Positions 8,852 through 17,378 of a DNA stretch of 25,903 bases are shown piece by piece. The translations under genes and the position numbers were made by a program. The notes beneath the pieces are model-generated. The model ran no database searches. It worked only from the letters and a program-made list of their open reading frames with translations, and was not told where the DNA came from. Origin of the DNA: an uncultured Butyricicoccus sp. (GTDB taxonomy: Bacteria; Bacillota; Clostridia; Oscillospirales; Butyricicoccaceae); the NCBI GenBank assembly GCA_910584935.1, contig CAJUDU010000031.1:1-25903 (forward strand). The letters run 5' to 3'. Positions within the stretch are counted from its first letter, which is position 1. Each line of letters opens with the position of its first letter.

Positions 8852-10270
8852 TTAAAGCCCATTTTTCTTTTTTGCGTAAGCGGCCTGCATCTGCTTATAG
8901 AGCGTATCCGCATCTGTTCCGCGAATCTCGGCTTCTGTCAGTTGGTTCGCGAGCCGGGCAGCTTCCAAAGCGGCTTCCCGTTCCTGCATACCGTAATTTT
9001 GCATAAGGTTGTATTCAAACAATTTCATTGCGTTTTCGCGTTTCAGTGCAATATTGTTGTAAGCGCTTGCTTCCTGGTCAAGCGCGGACTGGTATCGGTC
9101 AAGCGCCGCTTGCTGCCCCTGCATGGTCTGCTGCCCATTCAGATACCCAGTAAGCCCAGCCTGCGCAAGCAGATTGTTAATATTATTCTGTTTTTGCTGC
9201 TCCATAAACTGCATTGCGGAAAGGGTGTTATCAAAATCCCTTTGACTTTGCCCCTGCATATTCTCAATACCCCATTGACCAAGGCTTGCACCCTGCCCAG
9301 CCGAAGACAAACCGAGGTTTGCCAGCGTCCCGGCGTATTGCTGCCCCATCTGGGCAAGGTTATTCGCGCTCTGCATTCCGCCATTATAGACAGTTTCATA
9401 ATAGCTCTGCAATTGCTGTGCGGTTGCAAGGTCGCCATTCAGCTGCGCCTGTGTAATGGCAAGGTCAATCTGTGCAAGCTGGTTATCAACGTTCTGCTGG
9501 TTGCTGTTGACCGCGCCCGTATAAGCGTTGCCTGCGGCGATTTGCGCGCTTTCGGTTAGCCCGCTGCCGGAAAGCCCAAGCGCCGCCCTGGCTTCTGCTC
9601 CCGCGCCGTTAGGGTTAATGAGGCTGTAATAATTCTGCTGTGCCTGCCTGTTAGCGGCCGCGCCTGCCTGCTGCACCTGCGGTTTTGCGGCGTTAAGGGA
9701 AGCAACATTTGCCTTTACTTTCGCTTCTTGTTCAGCGCGCAGTGCGGCTTCGCGCTCCGCGAGCTGTTTTTGTGCGGCTTCCGCCTGCTGGCGGTATATA
9801 TCCATTTGCTTTTGTGATTCGCTTTTATAGGCATCCAGCGCGGCTTGTGTCTGCTGTTTATACTCATTTTGCAGCTGCTGCCGCATTGCATCAAGCTGGC
9901 TCTGATAATCCGGCTGCTGCTGTACCTGCGGTTGCTCCACAATTTGTTGTCCTGTCCCGCTGTTTCTTTTTACGGCGCTTGCGGCGGCGCCGCTTGTAAG
10001 TGCGCCAGCCGTGCCGCCAAGCATAGCGCCAAGCGGACCAAACGCGCTGCCGATTGAAGCGCCGAGCTGCGCGCCGTTCATACCGGAACTTGAACCTGTG
10101 CGGTTGGATGAACTGCCAGAACTTGTGCGGTTGCCGCTGGAACTTGAACTTGTGCGGCTGGATGAGCTGCTAGAACTCGTGCGATTGCTGCTATTATTTT
10201 TTGTTTTATTTGCGGCTGCTGCGCCAGCAGTACCCGCCGCCATCCCCGCGAGCGCGGTAAGTAAACCCAT
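8852..10270 (-). CDS. Gln/Ala-rich virion (ejection-type) protein
   Basis: A 472-residue protein I place as an internal or tail-tip virion protein from its position between lysis genes and the giant polyvalent protein. It has no family motif I can name with certainty. The N-terminus (MGLLTALAGMAAGTAGAAAA) is hydrophobic and signal-like, then comes a low-complexity Ser/Arg/Asn stretch (NRTSS repeats, about 25-65) and a second glycine-rich hydrophobic segment (about 68-100). From about 115 to 195 it is a Gln-rich coiled coil (QQLQNEYKQQTQAALDAYKS). The remainder is helical and Gln/Asn/Ala-rich. The start follows TAGGAGGT with seven bases of spacing. Two membrane-prone segments plus a coiled coil would suit a DNA-injection conduit protein, which is inference only. 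Confidence 0.7.
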   Translation of the reverse strand: MGLLTALAGMAAGTAGAAAANKTKNNSSNRTSSSSSSSRTSSSSSGNRTSSGSSSNRTGSSSGMNGAQLGASIGSAFGPLGAMLGGTAGALTSGAAASAVKRNSGTGQQIVEQPQVQQQPDYQSQLDAMRQQLQNEYKQQTQAALDAYKSESQKQMDIYRQQAEAAQKQLAEREAALRAEQEAKVKANVASLNAAKPQVQQAGAAANRQAQQNYYSLINPNGAGAEARAALGLSGSGLTESAQIAAGNAYTGAVNSNQQNVDNQLAQIDLAITQAQLNGDLATAQQLQSYYETVYNGGMQSANNLAQMGQQYAGTLANLGLSSAGQGASLGQWGIENMQGQSQRDFDNTLSAMQFMEQQKQNNINNLLAQAGLTGYLNGQQTMQGQQAALDRYQSALDQEASAYNNIALKRENAMKLFEYNLMQNYGMQEREAALEAARLANQLTEAEIRGTDADTLYKQMQAAYAKKKNGL

Positions 10271-10290
10271 TTTCCATACCTCCTAAAAAA

Positions 10291-11076
10291 TTATTCATCA
10301 TACAGCCCGGCGCGGTCATTGACGACAAAGATTTTCAGTGCGTCTTCGCTAAGGCCCAGCACACCGTTACCATCGCCTTTCAAGATACCCTTCTTCACAA
10401 GTTTAGAAATCGTGGGCTTTGCCCAATCTGGCATATCATCATAATACTTATACCGCATCTGTTCTTTTTCCTCCTTCATTTCATCCAATGTTTTCATTAC
10501 ATTTTTGACGCAAGGCAGCAGATTTTGCATAAAAGCGGCTTTGGTATTGCCGCCGAAAAACGCGGTGCCCGGACAGGTTTTGGCGCTTCTGCCCGGGTCA
10601 TAATCACCAAGCGCCTTGCCATCTGCGGCAAACCAGCCATGATAAATAACAGCGGTTTTTGGGTTAAGGTGAAACCTCCGGCAAAGCGCGGCGGTAAGCA
10701 TAATAATTGCATCCGCTTGTTCTGCGGTCATTTTATCGTGACCACTGTCAAAGTTACCGAAATTCTCAATACAAACCGCGCCGGTATTTGCGCCTTTAAT
10801 ACCAGCTGGGTCTTTTTCAAGATTCCTGCCGGTTACAATCATGCCATCTGGGAACACCGTGAAATGCTGTGCGATATCAGAAAAACCACGTCCCAAATGA
10901 CTTTGCCGCATTGCCGCTTGTCTTGTAAAGTGGTTTTTGCCATCAAAATGCTTATATTCCGGCGACCAGGTATGGTGCAGCTGTACCAGCCGGATTTCGC
11001 GTCCTGGTTTATTTGCGTCAAGATAAGTTTCAATTTCATCAGGACGGAGCATTAAAAAGCCGTTATTTGCAATCAT
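10291..11076 (-). CDS. endolysin, N-acetylmuramoyl-L-alanine amidase
   Basis: A 261-residue lysin that cuts the amide bond between muramic acid and L-alanine in peptidoglycan at the end of infection. The catalytic domain is of the Amidase_2/PGRP type (about 25-185). The likely zinc ligands are H34 (QLHHTWSP), H136 (VIYHGWF) and C158 (KTCPGT), all present and correctly ordered. A charged linker (DEMKEEKEQ) leads to a compact C-terminal module (about 208-261; MPDWAKPTISKLVKKGILKG and VVNDRAGLYDE) common at the ends of Clostridia phage lysins, probably a wall-targeting or regulatory element. There is no signal peptide, so export needs the holin two genes upstream. The ribosome site AGGGTGA overlaps the stop of the preceding gene, indicating translational coupling. 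Confidence 0.92.
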   Translation of the reverse strand: MIANNGFLMLRPDEIETYLDANKPGREIRLVQLHHTWSPEYKHFDGKNHFTRQAAMRQSHLGRGFSDIAQHFTVFPDGMIVTGRNLEKDPAGIKGANTGAVCIENFGNFDSGHDKMTAEQADAIIMLTAALCRRFHLNPKTAVIYHGWFAADGKALGDYDPGRSAKTCPGTAFFGGNTKAAFMQNLLPCVKNVMKTLDEMKEEKEQMRYKYYDDMPDWAKPTISKLVKKGILKGDGNGVLGLSEDALKIFVVNDRAGLYDE

Positions 11077-11082
11077 TTCACA

Positions 11083-11532
11083 TCACCCTAAATCAATTCC
11101 ATGCACCGCAGTTTGCAGCAAGAACCCCAACATCATCCAAACTTTATTTTTGATATGCTCCATGCAGATTTCCGCCCCCAATGCTTCATCATAATTCTCC
11201 GCGCTGACACAGGAAGAACTCTCCACAATCTCAAACCCATTTGCCAGCACAGCACGTACAACAGTTGTTTTTTCGCCCATAGTTTGCACCTGGGTTTCAC
11301 GGATGAACGCATCCACCATCTGCTGGCTGATACTTGGTTTGTCTGTCTTTAAGCGGCTGTTTGGCGTAACCTGCATATAGGTTGCTTCAAATACATCCTT
11401 CGGTGACCAGCTTACATAACCATCCGGATAAATGATTTGATAACCATCATCACCAATTTTGTGATTACCCATGTCTTTTTGTGCCTTGCAAGGTTCTGCT
11501 TGTACAAGTTTTGTTCCAATGTAATAATTCAT
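11083..11532 (-). CDS. Gp49/66-family phage protein
   Basis: A 149-residue protein. The second half matches the small phage family named after N4 Gp49 and Sf6 gene 66: TTVVRAVLANGFEIVESSSC followed by VSAENYDEALGAEICMEHIKNKVW. The function of that family is unknown. The first half (about 1-60) carries the pattern YQIIYPDGYVSWSPKDVFE, often found fused to it in Firmicutes phages. The gene begins one base after the holin stop and its AGGAGG site lies inside the holin's last codons; its own stop overlaps the endolysin ribosome site. It therefore sits inside a tightly coupled lysis cassette. Confidence 0.8.
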   Translation of the reverse strand: MNYYIGTKLVQAEPCKAQKDMGNHKIGDDGYQIIYPDGYVSWSPKDVFEATYMQVTPNSRLKTDKPSISQQMVDAFIRETQVQTMGEKTTVVRAVLANGFEIVESSSCVSAENYDEALGAEICMEHIKNKVWMMLGFLLQTAVHGIDLG

Positions 11533-11533
11533 T

Positions 11534-11971
11534 TTATTTTCCCTCCTGATTTTTCCCCTGAAGCTGTGCCAGGGCTTTTTTCATTGGCTCTGGATAGGGC
11601 ACACCCATCAGCCCGGCATTCTCCATAATGCTTATCGCTTCATTTGCTATGTATGCGAGTACAACAGCATCTTTGATAAAAGTCGTGCCCATAGTGGCGT
11701 CCAGCCTGGCGGCAACGAGCACAACAAGCAGTGTCACGCCTTTGCGCCAAAGTCCTTTCCAGCCTTCATGACTGTCCAAGCTGCCGCCTTTGGTCTTATC
11801 GGAGTTGTGGAACACACCAGCGACAATCAAGCCCATCACATAATCAATCATCATAAAGATCACGAGGGTAGACATTGCCTTATCCCAGCCGCCATAAATG
11901 GCGCTGGCCACAGCGCGAACACATCCTGCCGCCATCATGAGTGCAGCTTTTGCTTCGGTCATATGCTGCAT
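11534..11971 (-). CDS. phage holin (Cph1/toxin-secretion holin family)
   Basis: A 145-residue membrane protein that would permeabilise the cytoplasmic membrane and release the endolysin. It has three hydrophobic segments: around VIFMMIDYVMGLIVAGVF, around VTLLVVLVAARL, and around DAVVLAYIANEAISIMENAG. The order and the GVPYPEPMKKALAQL ending match the Phage_holin_4 / Cph1 family of Firmicutes, at the usual length. I chose the ATG nine bases after AAAGGAT rather than an in-frame GTG nine bases upstream that sits directly on that site. The endolysin follows two genes later, as in a normal lysis cassette. Confidence 0.9.
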   Translation of the reverse strand: MQHMTEAKAALMMAAGCVRAVASAIYGGWDKAMSTLVIFMMIDYVMGLIVAGVFHNSDKTKGGSLDSHEGWKGLWRKGVTLLVVLVAARLDATMGTTFIKDAVVLAYIANEAISIMENAGLMGVPYPEPMKKALAQLQGKNQEGK

Positions 11972-11986
11972 TTTCTTCACATCCTT

Positions 11987-12637
11987 TCATGATTTCTTCA
12001 AAATATAAGGCAATCCGTCAAGCGCGACACAGCACATAGGGCGCACACCTTTTACATCGGTGCAATAATTGTCGCCTTTATAATATAGTTTCCGCGCTTC
12101 TTCGCCCGCAGTTGTCACATAGTAGACATAATAGCCGCTTATAAAGTGCCCGTCACTTGTAATGCCTCCGGTTTGCCCGAGACCAAGAAGCCACCACTCC
12201 GCAGCGACACCTTGATATTCTGCGATACGGTTTTTCGCAGTTTTGAAATAATCAAATTTTTCAATATATTCCAAATCAGGTGGAACAAAAATCCCCATCT
12301 GTGTTTCTGAAACGGCAGCTACAGAAGTCAAGACAACCGGTTTGAGTGGTATGCTTGGATATTGCCGTTTCATCACTCGAAGCATAGAATTGCAATATTT
12401 CATAAGTTCCGAATTACTTTCAGCAAACATTCGCTTATCATCATCGGAAAGCGAAGCGGAATAATTTTTAGTAAACAGCTGTGATTCTGCGATAATATTT
12501 TTTGTAATGAAATAAGCTTCTTCCGCTTCTTTATCGACATGGACAAGGATCCAATCATACCCGCAAAAATTCAAAACACCACCAACCGTAGGAAGCTTTA
12601 CCCCCCCCCGATGGGAATAACAGGAATTTAATATCAT
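11987..12637 (-). CDS. tail-associated protein with DUF6273-like (lectin-fold) domain
   Basis: A 216-residue protein just after the tail fibre genes, so probably part of the receptor-binding apparatus. The start (VGGVLNFCGYDWILVHVD) and end (YYVYYVTTAGEEARKLYYKG, then VKGVRPMCCVAL) match the DUF6273-type domain of Clostridia, which ends in a GVRP motif as do formylglycine-enzyme/C-type-lectin-like folds. I chose the ATG nine bases after GGAGGT; an in-frame ATG 42 bases upstream lies inside the previous gene. Codons 10-13 are formed by C followed by nine Gs. Loss of one G gives an immediate TAA, and gain of one shifts into a frame that stops soon afterwards, so the gene may be phase-variable. 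Confidence 0.75.
   Translation of the reverse strand: MILNSCYSHRGGVKLPTVGGVLNFCGYDWILVHVDKEAEEAYFITKNIIAESQLFTKNYSASLSDDDKRMFAESNSELMKYCNSMLRVMKRQYPSIPLKPVVLTSVAAVSETQMGIFVPPDLEYIEKFDYFKTAKNRIAEYQGVAAEWWLLGLGQTGGITSDGHFISGYYVYYVTTAGEEARKLYYKGDNYCTDVKGVRPMCCVALDGLPYILKKS
12601..12609 (-). repeat. nine-base homopolymeric G tract in codons 10-13 of the DUF6273-like gene
   Basis: Minus-strand CGGGGGGGGGTAAAG encodes RGGVK in the present frame. It is the longest G/C homopolymer I noticed in the window and lies at the extreme 5' end of a tail protein gene, the usual position for slipped-strand contingency tracts. Confidence 0.85.
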
Positions 12638-12656
12638 AGTTTTTCGACCTCCATTT

Positions 12657-13280
12657 TCAAGAACCGGAAGCAACGCCATGCCGGTAAATCACAAATTGGC
12701 AAATATTTGACTGATTGCAATTTACAGTTGCACCCACATAAACAGTACAAGTAATATTCATAATCGTATTCCCTGTACCACTTACAACAGACAGTGTGCC
12801 GCCACTCACAGAAATAGAAACTTCCGCATCGAGATGATAGCCATCATTCGCAATAATCTTAATGCCATTTGCAATTTGTTCAACTTTTTTTATTTCAGCG
12901 CCGGTCACATTGACAAGCTGAATGACATACGTACCATCGCTAATGCAGAAAACCGCCGTGCTATCTTCATTTGGATAGTTTTTGCAAATATGAAATTCCG
13001 TTTTTCCGAGCGAAAGTGCTGGTGTAGCCTTCTTCATTTTCCACGTTACATTTTTCGCATCCCTGCCGCCATCCTGCCAACAATAGCCCCTTTTCGGTGT
13101 AAATGTCGCGGTAAACGTTCCAACGTTTACACTGCTGGTCACGCCGCCCATTGTCATTTTTGTGCTGTCATAATTGAGCCAAACGGGGCTTTGCGCATTG
13201 CCGTTATAAGTCAGCGTCCCGTTTTGCATTGGCAGCGGGATTTTTTCTATTTTCCCGCGATACCGCCGGTTTAGAATCAT
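12657..13280 (-). CDS. tail protein with bacterial Ig-like (YDG/MBG-type) domain
   Basis: A 207-residue tail-associated protein beginning MILNRRYRGK. Residues about 15-85 (QNGTLTYNGNAQSPVWLNYD and VNVGTFTATFTPKRGYCWQDG) form an Ig-like beta-sandwich repeat that is common in Firmicutes surface and tail-fibre proteins. The rest is beta-rich with a second Ig-like pattern (GYHLDAEVSISVSGGTLSVVSG). Its ATG overlaps the tail-fibre stop (TAATG) and has GGAGGAG upstream. The next gene also begins MILN. These look like serial receptor-binding or decoration proteins attached to the fibre. No enzymatic motif is seen. Confidence 0.75.
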   Translation of the reverse strand: MILNRRYRGKIEKIPLPMQNGTLTYNGNAQSPVWLNYDSTKMTMGGVTSSVNVGTFTATFTPKRGYCWQDGGRDAKNVTWKMKKATPALSLGKTEFHICKNYPNEDSTAVFCISDGTYVIQLVNVTGAEIKKVEQIANGIKIIANDGYHLDAEVSISVSGGTLSVVSGTGNTIMNITCTVYVGATVNCNQSNICQFVIYRHGVASGS

Positions 13281-15256
13281 TATGCTCCTCCTCCCGCCGC
13301 CGGGTCACTAATATCCTGCACAGTAATATAAACCGTCATCGGGCTAGTCAAATTGCTGTCCACGGTATACGTAAACCCAGTAGGACTAATGGATTTCAGC
13401 CGGAAATTGCAATCATAGAACGCATCCCAGCTTGCAGCGGCAGGCGCAGCATCCACAATACAATCTGTTTCACTGGCTGTGCAGGCTGGGAATGTGCCAG
13501 CAACCGAACCTGTTACCCCTGTATTTATCGCAGGAATCGTGACCGTAAAAACCTTTGGAACAAACCCGTCAACATACCATTTAGGCACAGTCTCATTATC
13601 ATTTTCCGGTGTGGCAACATTCATTATCGGGCAGCCGTTCGCATTCAAAATGCCTCCGTTCAAGGTCAAATTGCCATCGATTTCTATGCCATAGCCCAAA
13701 TTTGACACAATAATGCGTTCATCTTCAATCTGAAGCAAAAGACTGCCTGATGTGCCGTAAAAACGCATTCCCGTATCATTGATTTCCACACATGGACCGT
13801 CGTTTTCATTACAGCGGCCCCGAATTATTGTCGTACCTGTTTGCATATTCACTTCGATACCCGGCAGCAAATTAACATCGGCGGCTTCGTCGCTTCCGCC
13901 AATTCGGATGAGTGGGCCTTTTACGTCCACTGTATTATCATCGCCGCGCACTTGTACGCCGGTAAAGTCCACACAAGTTGACTGATTCACATCATGTAAA
14001 ACGCGGAATCCAATAAAACGAGGCCCTTCAAAATTTTCTTCATCATCACTGCCGATTTCATCCGGCAACAACAGTGTTTTAATTGTCCCGGTGGATTCAT
14101 CCAGTATGGGCTGCGGTACTTGTCCGCCGGTATTTTCATCCGGCAATTCCGCTGTAATCCGTGTGATTGGAATAGTGGATTTCTGAACCGTTTCTATCGC
14201 GCTTGCCAGTTCCGTTTCGGTCACATAGTCCCCGCCAACAATTTGCTTTGCCCTGTCGGCTTCACTTTTTGCGCGGTCGGCTTCGCTGCCTGCATTTTGC
14301 GCCCATGCTGCGGCGGCCCGCACACTTGCGGCTGCATCCGCGGCGCTGCGGCTTGCAGCAGCGCTCTGTCCGCCTGCGGCCGCGGCGGCCCCTGCCGCCT
14401 GTTCCGCATAATATTTGCTGTTATCGGTATTCTCCCCAGCGCGTAACCCGGTTTCGCCGGTTGCCCAGCTTTTTGCAAGCCCTGCCTGCCCTTCCGCCGC
14501 ACTCATGCTGACGGCTGCGGCAGCCTGGCTGGCAGCGGCGTCTGTTTTGTGCTGCGCCGCATTCGCGGCGCTGGCGGCGGCATTTGCAGCTGCAGTCTGC
14601 GCATCATTTTTAAGTGCTGCAAGCTGGTTATACAGCGTATTCTCCAGCATCGCCATTGTAATGCTGCCGGGTTTAATGTTCGCGGTCACCATACTGCCAA
14701 CCACAGAAAATTTCACCGTATCACTGTCTGTAAACTCATTCGGCGTGAGGAAAGCGGCAAGACTTGTCCGCTGTTCTGTCCCATCTTCCAGGGTCAGCAC
14801 AAAATCCTGTCCTTCTAACTTACATGACATCGGCACTTTTTCCAGTACCGTGTCAATCGTATGCACCGTGCCGCCCTGCTCGGTAATGGTAAAAACGCCA
14901 GTCTGCGCATTAAAGCCAATGCTTTTCACCATCGCGGCAACGGTTGTTTTGTCCGCTTTGGTATTTAATTTACTGTCCGCATTTGCTGTGGTTTCCCTTA
15001 AATCAATCAGCGCCTTGAGGGCTTCCAGCATCGCTTGTACTGTTGTACCGCTTACGCCATTTATCGCGCCCGCGCCAATGTTCCCCGCGCCGCCAGCGCC
15101 GGCTAAATCATCAATCAGCGCATTAAACGCAGGTTTTAGCTGGTTTGCATTGCTGTCAAAGGCGGCTTTGAGCGCTGCCGCTGTCATTTTCGGTTTATCG
15201 TCCAAGCTGGAAACGGGAAGTGTCCAGCTTGTGATTTTCCGTTCTGATAATGCCAT
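13280..15256 (-). CDS. tail fibre protein
   Basis: A 658-residue fibre. An N-terminal attachment region (MALSERKITSWTLPVSSLDD, about 1-200) has beta-rich segments (NAQTGVFTITEQGGTVHTID). A long Ala-rich helical stretch (about 212-340; repeated AANAAASAANAA-type sequence and SEADRAKSEADRAK) is typical of trimeric coiled-coil fibre shafts. The C-terminal half is beta-rich with repetitive short strands (GIEIDGNLTLNGGILNANG), as in beta-helical fibre tips. The chosen start has GGCGGTGA upstream and lies four bases after the stop of the tail hub gene; a longer in-frame version would overlap that gene and lacks a ribosome site. Host range is probably determined here and in the two genes downstream. 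Confidence 0.85.
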   Translation of the reverse strand: MALSERKITSWTLPVSSLDDKPKMTAAALKAAFDSNANQLKPAFNALIDDLAGAGGAGNIGAGAINGVSGTTVQAMLEALKALIDLRETTANADSKLNTKADKTTVAAMVKSIGFNAQTGVFTITEQGGTVHTIDTVLEKVPMSCKLEGQDFVLTLEDGTEQRTSLAAFLTPNEFTDSDTVKFSVVGSMVTANIKPGSITMAMLENTLYNQLAALKNDAQTAAANAAASAANAAQHKTDAAASQAAAAVSMSAAEGQAGLAKSWATGETGLRAGENTDNSKYYAEQAAGAAAAAGGQSAAASRSAADAAASVRAAAAWAQNAGSEADRAKSEADRAKQIVGGDYVTETELASAIETVQKSTIPITRITAELPDENTGGQVPQPILDESTGTIKTLLLPDEIGSDDEENFEGPRFIGFRVLHDVNQSTCVDFTGVQVRGDDNTVDVKGPLIRIGGSDEAADVNLLPGIEVNMQTGTTIIRGRCNENDGPCVEINDTGMRFYGTSGSLLLQIEDERIIVSNLGYGIEIDGNLTLNGGILNANGCPIMNVATPENDNETVPKWYVDGFVPKVFTVTIPAINTGVTGSVAGTFPACTASETDCIVDAAPAAASWDAFYDCNFRLKSISPTGFTYTVDSNLTSPMTVYITVQDISDPAAGGGA

Positions 15257-15260
15257 TATT

Positions 15261-17216
15261 TCACCGCCTTTTCTTTTTCGCGTAGTCATTGAGGGCATAA
15301 TGCAGCGCAACAATATAAACGCCCGCGCTTTCGTTCAGCGCTTTGCCCTTTAGTATCACCTGCATAAATTTGAATTTTTTAATTTTCTTTTTGAAAATAA
15401 TTTGCTGTGTATCGGTGGTGCTAAAGCTGAACCGCCTAAAATCGATATCCCAGAAATTAAACCGGTCTGTTTCAATGGTTTCCACGAACTGCCCTTCCGG
15501 GTCTTTTTCCGTCCGCAAATACAAGCTGCATCCTGCTCTTGTCATACTTTTCAGCAGCACGCCATTGCCGCGCTTGAGCAATGTTTTATTGCGCGTCGGG
15601 CTGACAAACGAATCAAGTTTGCTGCGCCACTCCCAATTTATCGCTTTCCCATCATCGGCATAGGCTTCCATCAGCCGTTCGCCGTCCTCATCTACAAGGT
15701 CATCATTGAGACGGCACAGCCTGCCATCTTTTGTGCCAAAATACAAATTAACGCTTTCAACGCCAAACGCGCTGACGGGCATCCCTTCCCAGTAATACCA
15801 CTCATAGCCGCCCTTGCTGCGTGCCTGGTTAGCATCCGCCACCCAAATATGGTCATCTATCGCCAGCAGATAATAGCCCTTCCACACAGCGCTGACAGCA
15901 TCTTTCAAACCCGTTTCCTTCATCAGTTCGGTGTTAATCCGTTCGCTTCTGCACTGCATATTCCGTTCCACCTGATTGACGCCATAGGTCAGCACCGGTG
16001 CATAAACCCCCTGCGGGCTAAGAAAAAGCGGGTCATCCCGTAATACCTGCATAGAAAATCTTGCGCATCCGCCAACGCCGCTGACGCCCTCTTTCAGCGG
16101 AAAAACTGCTGTGCCAGTATTGGCGTCAATTTCCGCGGTATGGTGCCAGACGGTATTTTCCTGCCGGTTATCCTCTTTAATAACGAGCAATTCCCCCTGA
16201 TATTTGAGGTAATTGGTAATTGCAAAACTGCTGGTACCCACATTAATAAACTGCTGGTCTGGGAAATACGTCGGGTCATTTAACCCACTGTACCATTCCG
16301 TTGCAGGTTCATCCGCATTGCCACTGAGGAACACCCTAGAACCCGTATTCACGCCAAAAGTCGTAAAAATGGTACATTTATTGATTTTATCCATCGCTCC
16401 ATTCACGGTTTTAGCGAACTGAATCACAAGGTTTGCCACACCGGCGGCAGCAGGCGCGGCGGGTGCGGCTGCAAATGTCACTTTACCGCTTGCCGCATCA
16501 AAGCTAATCCCGCTGGTAATCTCATTATCATTCAGCCACGCTTTCACAGTACTTCCGGAATCAATTGATTTGGTATCAACAATAAATTCTTTTGCCGTTC
16601 CATTGGCAACAAACGTATTTTTTCTTAGCGGCGTCAACAGATTCACTTTTTCATGTGCCGTACCGCCGCCAGTCGGCGCGCAGGCAATTGACGTTGTGGG
16701 CACATAGGCAATGTCCTGCACTTTTTTGGCGTTTATGCCGTCATACCGGATAAATTCTTTGCCTGTTAAAATCCAAAGGTCGCCGCCGAAATAAAGCCCA
16801 TTGCTTTTCTGGTCGTTTAAGCCGGAAAGCAGGGTAATTTCGTCATATGTCCCTTGTATATTTTGCACCAGCCGTACAAGCCGCGTTCCAACATGGACAA
16901 TCATTTGCCTCGTGCCATCCAGCGTAAACGGATAAATACTATTGACGCATCTACTGTCTCGGCCTGCGGGCCTCCCAGTATTTCCGTCACCAGTTTCACT
17001 GGTTCCTCCTTCGCCGCCGCTGAATGTATGGATGGTGCGCCATCCCACGCGGACTTCCGGATAACCGCCACTGTCTGAAATCATGTTAATCATTTTAGGG
17101 CTTCTGCTGTCATCAATCTGGGTTTGGTCAGTGGATAAATCCAGCCCGCGGAATTGCTGATAGACTTTATATCCTTCCTGCTGTGTGGCGAAACTGGGCA
17201 CATTCATTGGCTTCAT
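15261..17216 (-). CDS. tail hub/nozzle-type beta-propeller protein
   Basis: A 651-residue structural protein, first gene after the toxin-like cassettes. The opening (GLDLSTDQTQIDDSRSPKMI then GGYPEVRVGWRTI) is the pattern of large beta-propeller tail proteins of short-tailed phages (P22 gp10 and T7 gp12-like nozzle or hub), which close or extend the tail tube. Later sequence shows repeated beta strands (ANQARSKGGYEWYYWEGMPV). No tape-measure or tube genes accompany it. The start is the ATG eight bases after AGGGGTG; an upstream in-frame ATG lies inside the terminator hairpin at 17242-17272. The 60-bp palindromic repeat at 16952-17011 is read in-frame, adding GGTSETGDGNTGRPAGRDSR near residue 70-90. 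The assignment to a named family is by pattern only. Confidence 0.72.
   Translation of the reverse strand: MKPMNVPSFATQQEGYKVYQQFRGLDLSTDQTQIDDSRSPKMINMISDSGGYPEVRVGWRTIHTFSGGEGGTSETGDGNTGRPAGRDSRCVNSIYPFTLDGTRQMIVHVGTRLVRLVQNIQGTYDEITLLSGLNDQKSNGLYFGGDLWILTGKEFIRYDGINAKKVQDIAYVPTTSIACAPTGGGTAHEKVNLLTPLRKNTFVANGTAKEFIVDTKSIDSGSTVKAWLNDNEITSGISFDAASGKVTFAAAPAAPAAAGVANLVIQFAKTVNGAMDKINKCTIFTTFGVNTGSRVFLSGNADEPATEWYSGLNDPTYFPDQQFINVGTSSFAITNYLKYQGELLVIKEDNRQENTVWHHTAEIDANTGTAVFPLKEGVSGVGGCARFSMQVLRDDPLFLSPQGVYAPVLTYGVNQVERNMQCRSERINTELMKETGLKDAVSAVWKGYYLLAIDDHIWVADANQARSKGGYEWYYWEGMPVSAFGVESVNLYFGTKDGRLCRLNDDLVDEDGERLMEAYADDGKAINWEWRSKLDSFVSPTRNKTLLKRGNGVLLKSMTRAGCSLYLRTEKDPEGQFVETIETDRFNFWDIDFRRFSFSTTDTQQIIFKKKIKKFKFMQVILKGKALNESAGVYIVALHYALNDYAKKKRR
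16952..17011. repeat. 60-bp palindromic repeat, copy A (in-frame within the tail hub gene)
   Basis: Plus strand starts TACTGTCTCGG and ends CACTGGTTCCTCCTT; on the minus strand it reads AAGGAGGAACCAGTGAAACT and contains hairpins ACCAGT/ACTGGT and GGCC/GGCC-like arms. The same unit recurs at 17584-17707, 17708-17767 and 21034-21093, always in this orientation. Confidence 0.9.
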
Positions 17217-17241
17217 TTTCCGTTCACCCCTTTTCAAATAT

Positions 17242-17272
17242 AAAAAAATCCCACCTTGCAAAAGGCGGGATT
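17242..17272 (-). terminator. terminator downstream of toxin-like gene 1
   Basis: On the minus strand, stem AATCCCGCC / GGTGGGATT (one G-U pair that only works on this strand) is followed by a run of Ts. It lies just upstream of the tail hub gene, and its arm overlaps the -35 region of the opposing plus-strand promoter. Confidence 0.85.
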
Positions 17273-17283
17273 TATGTTATAAT
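17256..17283 (+). promoter_or_regulatory. promoter of putative antisense RNA 1
   Basis: TTGCAA (17256-17261), 16 bases, then TATAAT (17278-17283) preceded by TGT (extended -10). Transcription would start near 17290 and run over the 3' end and then the whole of toxin-like gene 1. Confidence 0.75.
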
Positions 17284-17343
17284 AACCATAGATAAGGCGC
17301 TGCCGCAGGCTGTCAGCCGCCTACCATCAACCTAAAAAGATAA

Positions 17344-17378
17344 GTTGACCGCTTTGGCTGGTACCCAAGGCGGTCAAC
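17344..17378. other. hairpin overlapping the stop of toxin-like gene 1
   Basis: GTTGACCGC and GCGGTCAAC form a 9-bp perfect stem extended by TTGG/CCAA; the TGA stop of the peptide lies in the arm. On the minus strand it is followed by TTATCTTTTT, so it can act as an early terminator and protect the mRNA 3' end. Confidence 0.8.

Noticed and set aside
8237..9559. Long plus-strand reading frame (about 440 codons) over the start of the giant gene
   Set aside because: It is the mirror of the repetitive, Ala/Gln-rich minus-strand genes, crosses two of them and their intergenic hairpin, and has no ribosome site or protein-like composition.
11987..12637. Diversity-generating retroelement target
   Set aside because: The GVRP ending is suggestive, but no template repeat or reverse transcriptase is visible in the window.
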